This document shows, one piece after another, positions 32,643-41,970 of a DNA stretch of 64,000 nucleotides. The notes under the pieces are model-generated. The model did not search any database. It saw only the letters and a program-made list of their open reading frames with translations, and was not told the DNA's origin. Numbering within the stretch: the first letter of the stretch is position 1; each line of letters starts with the position of its first letter. The DNA comes from Bedellia somnulentella (lineage: Eukaryota; Arthropoda; Insecta; Lepidoptera; Bedelliidae). Both the position numbers and the translations under genes were made by a program. The stretch covers positions 3,038,001 through 3,102,000 of the forward strand of contig OY755182.1 in assembly GCA_963576735.1 (NCBI GenBank), read 5' to 3'.

Positions 32643-32832
32643 AAATAAAGGAAAGAAAAATTTCGACACAGGCGGGAATCGAACCCGCGACCTCGGGTAT
32701 ACGCCCCGACGCTCTGCCAACTGAGCCACCGTGTCAATTCCCGCCTGTGTCGAAATTTTTCTTTCCTTTATTTATTCTTTGTATATTAGTAATAATCCCC
32801 ACATGAGGTTTTCATGAACAAAAAGATTTAAA
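32643..32832 (+). mobile_element. Palindromic tRNA-derived element, complete tRNA-like core on minus strand
   Basis: TTGTTTTAAATAAT at 32629-32642 and 32833-32846 is an exact 14-bp target-site duplication. Arms: AAAGAAAAATTTCGACACAGG at left and its inverse at right. The right end (GTAATAATCCCCACATGAGG to AGATTTA) equals that of the copy at 15010-15210, but the tRNA-like core faces the other way. Confidence 0.88.
32665..32735 (-). tRNA. tRNA-like sequence (pseudo-tRNA head of a mobile element)
   Basis: On the minus strand 71 bases fold as a full cloverleaf: acceptor GACACGG / CTGTGTC (one G-T), D stem GCTC / GAGC, anticodon stem TCGGG / CCCGA, T stem GCGGG / CCCGC with loop TTCGATT. The seven-base anticodon loop is GCGTATA. 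It lacks the usual T at position 33, and a formal GTA anticodon would be tyrosine. It lies inside a mobile element with target-site duplications, so I read it as a SINE head, not a cellular tRNA gene. A and B boxes look usable by RNA polymerase III. Confidence 0.6.
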
Positions 32833-33009
32833 TTGTTTTAAATAATTTCAAATTACTTGTATTTGCCTTTTAGCTATTAAATGTGGGCAGTTATTGCTAA
32901 TAAGTTGAATATACTTCTGAGGTTTTGAGATTTCTAGCTCTAAAACTCTCGCCATCCCTTTGCGGGATTTATGGCCGTGAGTATACATATATATGTATTT
33001 ATCTTTTGC

Positions 33010-33075
33010 TAACGTTGAGGTAAAACATTGTGAGCAAACCCATAAGGTTTCTATGTACTAAGTCATGGGCAATTA
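33010..33075 (+). mobile_element. SINE-B middle fragment
   Basis: TTGAGGTAAAACATTGTGAG and CTATGTACTAAGTCATG follow the SINE-B order but are diverged. Confidence 0.5.
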
Positions 33076-33519
33076 ACAGAAACAGATTACTTTTCGACCA
33101 CGTTTTAGCACTTCCCGATGAGAAGATTTTGAAGATCAAGTTTTTTGGGCACGTCAGCTTATTCGAAATAATTATAGGACAATTTCAATATATTAAGACG
33201 AAACTTAATATCTTTACTAATTTTTATTCGATTGTCTCATGCACTTAGCAAGGGATTGCTATGAGATCTTAGAAGTTGTCGTTCCACATAAGATGACAGA
33301 GTATTTTGTAGTGCGTATTCATTCTTAAAAAATGTTGCACTTCTGGTAACTTATGATAAAAAAATATTTATTAAATTAAAACTGTAAAAAAACAACATTA
33401 TAACTAAAACTTAAAGATCTCAGTTGTTACTTAATGCCTAAGCAAAGACTTTAAACAACTGCTTTCGTTTACTGATTGATAAATATGTAAAAATATATAT
33501 AAATGTGAAGATTATGTCA

Positions 33520-33716
33520 TCTATATATAAAAGAAAGTGGTGTTAGTTACACTATTTATAACTCACGAACCGATGAACTGATTTGGCTGAAAATTGTTAG
33601 AGAGGTAACTTAGAACCAGGAAAAAGACATAGGATATATCATCATGCTAAATATCGTAGGGGGTAAGCAGTATAAAAACTTAACACCATCCGTGCGAAGC
33701 CGGGGCGGACCACTAG
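33520..33716 (+). mobile_element. Short non-autonomous Helitron, 197 bp
   Basis: Starts TCTATATATAAAAG after an A and ends GCGGACCACTAG before a T, which is the Helitron signature (5' TC, 3' CTAG, A^T insertion, no duplication). CGTGCGAAGCCGGGGCGG just before the end can form part of the 3' hairpin. No coding capacity. Confidence 0.82.
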
Positions 33717-33920
33717 TAATTCATAAAAAAACACTAGTTTTAAAACATACTCTTTTGATAATTACTTGACGATTTTGTATTAACGATTGGAACAATAATA
33801 TTAGTGGCTCCATACCTAAAACGAACTTGGAAACAAATAATAAGTTTCAAGTTAAATAGTATAGGCAATGTGGCTGGAGACCCATCACTACACTTCCTAT
33901 TTTATATAGATAAATAAATA

Positions 33921-34166
33921 TACATACATACATATACTCACGGCTATAAATCCCTAGAAGGGGTTGCCAGAGCTAAGGAATCAGAAATTCCTGAGCCACT
34001 TTTGGAAGTTCTGTGGGGAAAAGATGGTGAAATAAAGGTTGTTGGTGATGGGTCTCCAACCGCATCGCCCAAAAAACCCTCAAAAGCCCCAAAACCGTTA
34101 GTCGCCTCTTACGTACACCCACCGGAAGAAATGGGGTAGTGCTATTCTAAGCCGACACTACACAGC
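33921..34166 (-). mobile_element. SINE-A copy with target-site duplication
   Basis: Full length. ATAAATAAATATAC at 33910-33923 and 34169-34182 is a 14-bp direct repeat that fixes the ends. Very close to the family consensus, hence young. Confidence 0.9.
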
Positions 34167-34200
34167 CAATAAATAAATATACGGACATACTATACAAAAA

Positions 34201-34622
34201 ATCAAGTTAGCCCCAAAATAAGTAAGACTTGTATCATGGGATGCTAACTCAACGATATATTTAATATTATATAATACAAATATAAATAACATCCAAGACT
34301 AACTTTCTTCCGGTGGGTGTACATAAGAGGCGACTAACGGTATTGGGGGCTTTTAAGGAATTTTTGGGCGATGCGGTTGGAGACCCTTACCACTCACCAA
34401 CAACCTTTATTTTACCTTTTTTTCCCCACACAACTTTTCAAAAATGGCTAAGGAATTTCTAATTCCTTAGCTCTGGCTACCCCTTCTAGAGATTTATAGC
34501 CGTGAGTATATGTATTTATGTATGTACTAAGAAACAGTCATTTATGATGATCTCAGCGGTAACCGAACCTGCAACCTCCGGACGGAGAAGCTGTCACCTA
34601 TTCACTCGGCCACGGATGTCGA
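34201..34622 (-). mobile_element. tRNA-derived SINE family D, split by a SINE-A
   Basis: The 3' part (34201-34304) and the head (34527-34622, CGGTAACCGAACCTGC, TCACTCGGCCACGGATGTCG) rejoin to match the copy at 8529-8760. ACTA borders the insert on both sides. Confidence 0.82.
34305..34526 (+). mobile_element. SINE-A, 5'-truncated, nested in SINE-D
   Basis: Begins at TTTCTTCCGGTGGGTGTAC and ends GCCGTGAGTATATGTA. The surrounding SINE-D is interrupted at exactly this place. Confidence 0.88.
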
Positions 34623-34900
34623 CAAATCTTTTCCCATCAAATCTTGAAATTTTGGCTAGCCATTTTTAGGATTAATTACCTAATTTAGTATCAAATAAGA
34701 ATAAAGGATCTCCCAGTTCAAGTTCTAGAAACCCATTTAACAAAAAGTGAATTTCAAAAGCTGAATTCGCTGTACGAAGACGAATTCAAGTCGCGAGTTT
34801 AATAGCAAAATGGAGGTGAACGGAATAAAAATAAAAATAGCGCATTAAACATTTTCCTCTGGGAAGCGTCGAGGAAATAAACTACCTCCAGTTCTGAGCT

Positions 34901-35100
34901 AAAACACGCTCGTGTGTGAATCGAATCTAAAGCGAACGTAGTGTTTATAAATTCGAATAACTTTTGACTGTACGGAGATGAGACCCATTTTTGCATGCAG
35001 GTTCTTTTATTACAACAATCTATTGTCGTCAAAAAAAGAAGTCAGCTCACATATATTCACGGTTGTAGATCTCAAAAGGGGTAGCCAGAGTTTCAAAATG
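34901..35100 (+). repeat. Local duplication, copy 1
   Basis: About 195 bases starting ACACGCTCGTGTGTGAATCG and ending GGGGTAGCCAGAGTTTCAAAATG are repeated at 35506-35697 with about 10 percent differences. The unit includes the end of an old minus-strand SINE-A. Confidence 0.9.
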
Positions 35101-35103
35101 TAT

Positions 35104-35465
35104 AACATAACATAAACGTTCACGCCGAATATCCCCGAAGGGGTTGGCAGAGGTACTAATACTTCTGAACATCACGTGACTTTGTCACCTGATGTTCAGA
35201 GTACCCACGTTTTGCATGGACAGTGTACTCACGTGATAGGGGGCAGGCCTATCGCCGTTTTGTACGAATACACTGTCACATGACTAAGTACAACTCAGCC
35301 ATGTGGGTTTCCTCACGATGTTTTCCCTCACTGTTAACAACCATGATAAATTAACCGCACAGATGTCTTTAGAAAAGACAAATTGGTGTAGGCCCGACCC
35401 AGGATTAGAACACTAGTCGTTTGCACGATAACCGAGTGTTCTACCCACTGGGCTATCACGGTTGT
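35104..35465 (-). mobile_element. SINE-B copy, full length, with target-site duplication
   Basis: TTTCAAAATGTAT at 35091-35103 and 35466-35478 flanks it exactly. AACATAACATAAACG tail at left, GTGATAGCCCAGTGGGTAGA head at right. It lies in copy 1 of the local duplication and is absent from copy 2, so it is younger than the duplication. Confidence 0.93.
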
Positions 35466-35505
35466 TTTCAAAATGTATCAGTTACTTTCGGTTGTACACA
35501 ACACG

Positions 35506-35697
35506 CTCGTGTGTGAATCGAATCTAAAGTGAACGTAGTGTTTATAAATTCGAATAACTTTTTACTGTATGGAGATGAGACCCATTTTTACATGCAGGTA
35601 CTGTTGTAATAACAGTCTATTGTCGTCAAACAAAGAAGTCAGCATACATTTACTCACGGCTGTTAATCTAGAAAAGGGGTAGCAGAGTTTCAAAATG
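35506..35697 (+). repeat. Local duplication, copy 2
   Basis: Counterpart of 34901-35100. It lacks the SINE-B insertion. Confidence 0.9.
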
Positions 35698-35769
35698 GTT
35701 CCACCACTTTCGGGAGTTGAGTGAATGTATTACATGGTCAGACTCACAATGCAACATGCTAAATACGTT

Positions 35770-35812
35770 CGTACTCACGCCACGTTAGTTCCCATTGGGG
35801 TAGGCAGAGACT
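35770..35812 (-). pseudogene. RTE LINE terminal fragment
   Basis: ACTCACGCCACGTTAGTTCCC and GGGGTAGGCAGAGACTA: only the last 40 bases. An (AGCT)n run follows. Confidence 0.65.
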
Positions 35813-35870
35813 AGCTAGCTAGCTATTCTAGCATCGTCTAAATTTATAATTTATTCATCTTTTTATCAAC

Positions 35871-36235
35871 CGTGATAGCCCAGTGGGTAGAACACTCGGT
35901 TATCGTGCAAACGACTAGTTTTCAAATCCTGGGTCGGGCCTACACCAATTTGTCTTTTCTAAAGACATATGTGTGGTTAATTTATCATGGTTGTTAACGG
36001 TGAGGGAAAACATCGTGAGGAAACCCACATGGCTGAGTTGTACTTAGTCATGTGACAGTGTATTCGTACAAAACAACGATAGGCTTGCCCCCTATCACGT
36101 GAGTACACTGTCCATGCAAAACGTGGGTACTCTGAACACCAGGTGACAAAGTCACGTGATGTTCAGAAGTATTTGTACCTCTGCCAACCCCTTCGGGGAT
36201 ATTCGGCGTGAACGTTTATGTATGTTATGTATGTT
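35871..36235 (+). mobile_element. SINE-B copy, full length, inverted relative to 35104-35465
   Basis: CGTGATAGCCCAGTGGGTAG head, B box TTTTCAAATCCTGGG, full body, CCCCTTCGGGGATATTCGGC end and GTTATG-type tail. It forms an inverted pair with the copy 400 bases to the left. Confidence 0.93.
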
Positions 36236-36520
36236 TTATACGTGCTCTTCTTGTCTTTACATTAACATTTTGCCGCCTACCTTTTTTACACGTGACGTTA
36301 CCATTTCTGCAGTAAATAGAGCATTGAATGGTCTTAAGAAAGAGTATTAGCTTGAAATTTGAAATTATTAGGAATTTGAATATAAGATCCTTTGTATCTC
36401 GGTAGAATGTATATGATTTATGAGAAGTGGTGGTAAATGGTATTTAGTCGAAGGGAAAGGAACAGCAGAGTCAGGCGAAGAATGCTTTTAAAATACAAGT
36501 CAAGAAAAGTAAAGTTTCAT

Positions 36521-36745
36521 GCTGTGTAGTGTCGGTTTAGAATAGCACTACCCCATTGCTTCCCATAGGTGATCATAAGAGGTGACTAAGGGTATGGGGT
36601 GTGGTTTTTGGGCGATGTGGGCGGAGACCCATCACTAAAAGCATCTGACAATATTTTCCCCACTTTACTTCCAAAAGTGGCTGAAGAATTTCCTGATTCT
36701 GTGAATGAAATTAAAACCGTGAGTGTGTATGTGAAAATGTGCCTC
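36521..36745 (+). mobile_element. SINE-A copy, GTGATCA subfamily
   Basis: GCTGTGTAGTGTCGGTTTAG to CCGTGAGTGTGTATG, with small deletions near GGTATGGGG and in the terminal hairpin. Confidence 0.82.
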
Positions 36746-36758
36746 TTCCAACAGACAT

Positions 36759-36957
36759 ACATACATACATACATATACTCACAGCTATAAATCCCTTAAC
36801 GGGGTAGCCAGAGCTTTGGAATGAGAAATTTCTCACCCACTTTTGGTAGTTGATTGTGATAAGATGGTATTAATAAATTTTTTTGGTGACGGGTCTCCAG
36901 CCAGATCGCCCAAAAATCACTTAAAAAGCCCCTATACCCTTAGTCGCCTCTTACGGT
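36759..36957 (-). mobile_element. SINE-A, head missing
   Basis: (TACA)n tail and TATACTCACAGC at left. It stops after CCTTAGTCGCCTCTTACGG. Tail-to-tail neighbour of 36521-36745. Confidence 0.85.
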
Positions 36958-37287
36958 CCAACAATCAAGCGGCGGCGTTAAGAAGTTAAAATCATTTTCA
37001 GTTCATCGAGCCACGGTTCAACTTGTTTGAATATCTGGGTAACGGTAATTGCGAAGACTTACAAGGAGATACGTTTAGTTTCCACGCCATTGAACTCAAA
37101 TGTTATATTTACCGTCCTACTTATACTTACAGATTTGACTCTTATAAGGTAAAGTCTGATCTTTAGAATTAGATGTATTTAAGTTCAAAGGTAACTCTCA
37201 ACTTAATTTAAACATGTCGTTAGGAAAGAAAATTTATAGAGGTATGAATATATGATATCGAATATATCGTTGAGTTAGTGACCTATA

Positions 37288-37480
37288 ATACAAGCCTCCA
37301 TGGTCGCGTGGTTAAGCGCTTGGCTTCAAGTACGGAGGTCACAGGTTCAATCCCCGGGGGGGTAAACTCACAAATTTAAATTATCAGATTTATCCCAGTC
37401 TCGAAGGATATTGCAGGCTTGCATCACCTGATTATCCGAAAATTAAGATTATTCAGTGCTTCGGAGTGCACCGTTATATA
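37288..37480 (+). mobile_element. tRNA-derived SINE, family C
   Basis: CATGGTCGCGTGGTTAAGCG (A box), CACAGGTTCAATCCCCGGG (B box), then GGGTAAACTCA, ATATTGCAGGCTTG and CAGTGCTTCGGAGTGCACC as in 18395-18640. It abuts the Helitron that follows. Confidence 0.78.
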
Positions 37481-37488
37481 TATATATA

Positions 37489-38307
37489 TAGTGGATCGTC
37501 CCAGCTTCGCACGGGTAGCGTTGTTTTTTTAAATATCTGAGGTTTCTTTCTTCAGTCACTGCTCAAGCATTGTGAAATTCAGCGCAATGTTTTCAATTTA
37601 TGAAATTTATAGCACTCCCTAAACAGTGTAGTTTGGTGATTTTGAATGCGCTTTAATGAACGGTTCAGTATTTCCGTTTATTGGCAAAATTTTGGAATAA
37701 AACGCTATAAAGTATTAATAACAATCTAAAAAATAAATCATTACGTGTTTTAGGATGCAACTACTGGCGCCATCTAGTATTATGTTATATGTAAATTAGT
37801 AACGATTCGGTTTTGGTCACGGGCGCGATGGCTTATTTTATGTATAATTTCGGTGTTTCTCTACCGATTTCTATGTTTTTTTTTTTATTGAATAGGTAAT
37901 AATGTTACCTTTTTTAAATTAGGGATGAGTGAGAGGTTTACAAACGTAAGAGTAAACAAATATAATCAGAATGTTCCGAACTGCTAAGCTATCAGGAATT
38001 ACACGTGTTATTGTGAGTCAACCGTAAAAGATAGACATATACTGTTCAGGATTTTTTTTAGATGATTTTATGAAGAATATTTCCGTCATACATGATTTCT
38101 ATGTCAGTTTAACCATTATGGCTGCACACGCGACGGAAGCTTAAAAAATGCAGTAATTTCTCCTGTTAACCCAAAATTCCCCAAAATTCCCTTTAATACT
38201 CTGCTGGAAAGTAAACAAAAACCTGTGCAGGAGTATGAAGAATAATTGTACCAAGTTTCGTTAAAATCCGTCGAGTAGTTTTTGTTTCCATAAGGAACAT
38301 ACAAACC

Positions 38308-38345
<38 letters not shown>

Positions 38346-38464
38346 AATTTTACTGATTGCATTTTTGGCATCAGTATCGATCCCTAATCACCACCTGATG
38401 GTTATTTTGAAAATATATTTCATGTACAGAATTGACCTCTCTACAGATTTATTATAAGTATAGA
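37489..38464 (-). mobile_element. Non-autonomous Helitron, about 975 bp
   Basis: Minus strand begins TCTATACTTATAATAAATC and ends GCGAAGCTGGGACGATCCAC. The last CTAG is blurred by a (TA)n run. It is the inverted partner of 50615-51604 and shares a (GTCT)n array, here (GACA)n on the plus strand at about 38308-38342. No long reading frame. Confidence 0.85.
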
Positions 38465-39066
38465 TTACGGCCAAATCACCCTATATAGGGTAGGTTCGAG
38501 CCCCTTGATGGGGACATATATGGGCTGTGAGGAATACAAGTTATACTTAGTTTGGGGCTAACTTGATCTGTGTATAATATATCCGTATACTTATAGTTAT
38601 TTGTATATTCATTTACAAAATTCCAAACTTAGGAGTTTTGTCATAATCATAATCATAATCATAATTATTTATTCGTTGTAAATGCGGGTTACAAAGTTGT
38701 TACATCGTATTATTAATGGTGCCATACACATTTTGCTCTTCCGAGCTTACAACATCAGTCTTTATATTTTTATATTGTAATATGTTTTTAAATTAAAATA
38801 GGTAAAAAAAAATTATAATTAAACATTCTACAAAAACCAATAAATCCTACAAAAGTACAACACAAGTCAAATTAATTTCCATCATTTATAACACATTAAT
38901 AACATAAATAACCAAATAATAATGATAAAAAACATCATTAAAGTCATAAAAAATAAATTAACTAATTTTATGTCACCTTAAGTTTAAAATGTCAATCTTA
39001 CAACTAAATACAAAACAAATTCAAATAAAATATAATAGAAACAATAACATTAATTCGTTTAGGTAT

Positions 39067-41970
39067 TTAATTATTATTTGTATTGAAAAACTCCTTCATG
39101 TCATAAAAACAATATTCTAATAGCCATTTAAACAATTCCTTTTTAAATTTATTAAAACATAACAATCTTATATTAATAGGTATTGAATTATAAATTCTAA
39201 CAGACATAACAAAAATAGTTTTGCTGCTTGAGGCTAATTTATAATGAGGTACATCAAGTTTATCTTTATTAAGATTCTGCAGACGTTTCGAGTGAAATCT
39301 TAGGGGAGCCGGAGTATAATTATGAATATCTCTCTTAACCAATAAAGCAGCTTCATAAATATAAAGGGAACATAACGGGAGAATTCTCAATTTTTTAAAA
39401 AGTGGTCGGCAAGAAACCGTTTGATCCTTTATTTGGCTGAGTGCTCTAATGCATTTTTTCTGAGCAAGAAAAACCGAAGGTACATTGGTAGAGTTACCCC
39501 ATAACACAATGCCATATCGTAAGAGTGAACCAACGTAACCGTGGTACGCAAGCTTACCGGCATGCTCAGACGACAATCTAACAATACGACCCAGGGCGTA
39601 AACATATCTATTTATCTTTTTATTGAGAGCATCGCAATGTGATTTCCAATTTAAATGTTGATCAATAGATAAACCAAGAAAATTAAAAGTATTTACTCGG
39701 TTAACCAATTCATCATTGTATGTAATTTTCAATGGTGGAGCTGAACCTTGGGGGTGAAAAAATTGCATTAATCTCGTTTTGCTGACATTTAAAGTCAAAT
39801 TATTAACATTTAGCCAAGTACCTATCTTATATAGTTCATTTTTTACATGATCTTCATGTCCTATGCTGTTTTGATCTTTAATTATTGCGACGCTATCGTC
39901 TGCATACAATATAATTCGGTTATCAATGGACTGTGGAAGGTCATTTATATATAATATAAAGAGTAATGGACCTAATAAACTTCCTTGTGGTATTCCACAC
40001 TTAATAATACGATAGTTAGAACTGTACTCTTTCATTGTATTAGTTTTAGAGCAAATATTGAGTACTGAGGAGCACTGTGATCTATTAATTAGGTAAGATT
40101 TTATCCAATCTAGGGGAGTACCGCGAATGCCATACGCTTCAAGTTTTTGAAAAAGAATTAAATGATCCACCAAATCAAATCCCTTCATAATATCCATAAA
40201 AAGGGTAGTTACGGGGGTGCCTTTGTCCATAGAATCAACTAAGGCTTTAACAAGGTTGTATAACGCCATCGTCGTCGATTTTTTCTGACGAAAACCAAAC
40301 TGCTCTTCTACTAATATTTGCTCTCGGGTTAAAAAATCATTAATTCGAATTAAAATTGCCTTTTCAAATATTTTAGATAAAATAGGAATAAGGGCTATAG
40401 GCCTATAATTATTAAGACACTTTTTACATCCTTTCTTGTGGAGGGGTTTAACAATAGATATTTTCAGTTCCTCTGGGAAAGTGCCTTGTTCAAATGACAA
40501 ATTAATAAGATGAGTCAATGGCTTTGCCAAGTAATCTCTACACATTTTAACTATTCTAGTACATATCTTATCATAACCTACTGAATTGGTGTTTTTTAAG
40601 GATTTAATTATATTTGAAGTTTCCGTTACGGTCAAGGGTGCAAGAAACAATGAATTGCTAATAGACCTCTTATCCTTTGTACCCTTAGAGTTAGGAATAC
40701 ACTTAGCTGATACTGTATCAATAAAATTATTATTAAATAATTGAGCTATATCCTGTGGAGACGTTATGGAACGACCCTCATGTACAATATTAGAAATCGT
40801 ATTTGGCAGTTTATTACCATCACATTTAATAATATTCCACGTAGCTTTACACACATTTTTAGCATTCATTAAATATTTTTGATTACACCTTTTTTTTGAA
40901 GATACAATGCACCTATGTAGTATTTTGGAATAATTAACGTACCTTGTTACATACATCTGGCATCGGCGCTTTCTAGTCAAGTAGTACAGTTTTCTTTTCG
41001 CCTGACTAGATCTTTTTAAACCCTCAGTGAGCCAGTTCATCTTTATATTATTTTTATTGCGAACTTTAATTAAAGGAAAACAAAGTTCGTTAAATAATAC
41101 CAAAATTTCATAGAAATTTTTAAACGACTTATTAAAGTTTTTCTCGGCAATGACATCAGAGAATGTTAAACTAGACATAATTGTGTAAAACTTATGTAAA
41201 TTTTCCTGAGAATAATCATAAACACACTTGTAATAACTTTTATTGTAAAGGCTATCACATTTATTGTTCTCTATTTGAAATGTCTGAGCATGATGTCTAG
41301 ATAATCCTAATTTGAGTACCTTTCCGGTCCCTGCGATGTTAGTCAGGATATTATCAATACAAGTCTTAGATGTGTATGTTTCATGAGTAGGAGTACTTAT
41401 TTGTGGGCGTAGATTATAATTATACATTAAATTCAGAAAAGTCTTCGTAATCTTGTGCTTATTATTCATAAAATCTATATTAAAGTCGCCACATATTATT
41501 ATCCTCCTATTTTTCTTACTTATATTAGACAGCAATTTATCAAATTTATCAAAAAATATACATATATCCCCTGTAGGTATTCTATATATACATACAATTA
41601 TCATATTTAAATCAGCGATTTTAATAGCACAACATTCGAAATGCAATGGCTCCGATAGCTCCAGGACCTGCTCTAGTTCTTCAAACATGATGCCATCGCG
41701 TAACAGTATACACGAACCACCTCTGCATTTGTCTTTTCTCTGAAATAAAGTAGTTAAAGTATAACCTGAAATCGCAGACAGATTTCCTTCGTGTCCCGCC
41801 TTCATGAAGTGTTCCGTGAAGCAAATTGCATCGATGTTGTAACTTTGGGTTTCCAAATTCTTCAGAGTAATTAAAATATTGTCTTGTTTGTTTAAAACGC
41901 CCTCTATATTTTGATGAAGAATATTAAAAAAATGTTGATTTGTTTTCATTTTATCTTTTTTTGGACTCAA
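39067..41970 (-). CDS. LINE ORF2: endonuclease plus reverse transcriptase (CR1 group)
   Basis: Open for 967 codons. The frame overlaps the end of ORF1 by a few bases (TTGAG). The first ATG is at 41949, 18 bases inside the ORF1 stop region, so reinitiation after ORF1 is plausible. Residues about 15-240 are an AP-like endonuclease with HQNIEG, TEHFM, GDFNIDF and CIDNIL. The usual SDH catalytic motif reads SRHH, a likely disabling change. Reverse transcriptase spans about residues 500-760: NNYRPIALIPILSKIFEK, EQFGFRQKKST, LFMDIMKGFDLVDH (motif A, usually KAFD), GIPQGSLLGPLLFILYINDL and ILYADDSVA. A C-terminal region with YGIVLWGN follows. It supplies target cleavage and cDNA synthesis. The open frame suggests a young copy. 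Confidence 0.9.
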   Translation of the reverse strand: MSPKKDKMKTNQHFFNILHQNIEGVLNKQDNILITLKNLETQSYNIDAICFTEHFMKAGHEGNLSAISGYTLTTLFQRKDKCRGGSCILLRDGIMFEELEQVLELSEPLHFECCAIKIADLNMIIVCIYRIPTGDICIFFDKFDKLLSNISKKNRRIIICGDFNIDFMNNKHKITKTFLNLMYNYNLRPQISTPTHETYTSKTCIDNILTNIAGTGKVLKLGLSRHHAQTFQIENNKCDSLYNKSYYKCVYDYSQENLHKFYTIMSSLTFSDVIAEKNFNKSFKNFYEILVLFNELCFPLIKVRNKNNIKMNWLTEGLKRSSQAKRKLYYLTRKRRCQMYVTRYVNYSKILHRCIVSSKKRCNQKYLMNAKNVCKATWNIIKCDGNKLPNTISNIVHEGRSITSPQDIAQLFNNNFIDTVSAKCIPNSKGTKDKRSISNSLFLAPLTVTETSNIIKSLKNTNSVGYDKICTRIVKMCRDYLAKPLTHLINLSFEQGTFPEELKISIVKPLHKKGCKKCLNNYRPIALIPILSKIFEKAILIRINDFLTREQILVEEQFGFRQKKSTTMALYNLVKALVDSMDKGTPVTTLFMDIMKGFDLVDHLILFQKLEAYGIRGTPLDWIKSYLINRSQCSSVLNICSKTNTMKEYSSNYRIIKCGIPQGSLLGPLLFILYINDLPQSIDNRIILYADDSVAIIKDQNSIGHEDHVKNELYKIGTWLNVNNLTLNVSKTRLMQFFHPQGSAPPLKITYNDELVNRVNTFNFLGLSIDQHLNWKSHCDALNKKINRYVYALGRIVRLSSEHAGKLAYHGYVGSLLRYGIVLWGNSTNVPSVFLAQKKCIRALSQIKDQTVSCRPLFKKLRILPLCSLYIYEAALLVKRDIHNYTPAPLRFHSKRLQNLNKDKLDVPHYKLASSSKTIFVMSVRIYNSIPINIRLLCFNKFKKELFKWLLEYCFYDMKEFFNTNNN

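Larger units (their letters stand above)
32465..33000 (+). mobile_element. SINE-A copy split by two nested insertions
   Basis: The 5' part (32465-32622, TCGTGTAGTATTCG to AAATATAGCTGA) and the 3' part (about 32933-33000, TTCTAGCTC to GGCCGTGAGTATAC) are one SINE-A of the GATACTTTATT subfamily. Between them sits a copy of the 107-bp repeat, itself carrying the palindromic tRNA element. Confidence 0.8.

Noticed and set aside
32665..32735. Functional cellular tRNA gene (GTA anticodon)
   Set aside because: The cloverleaf is good, but it lies inside an element with a 14-bp target-site duplication, lacks T33 in the anticodon loop, and has a related copy with the core reversed.
38300..38345. CRISPR-like array
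   Set aside because: Simple GACA repeats without spacers in a eukaryotic transposon.
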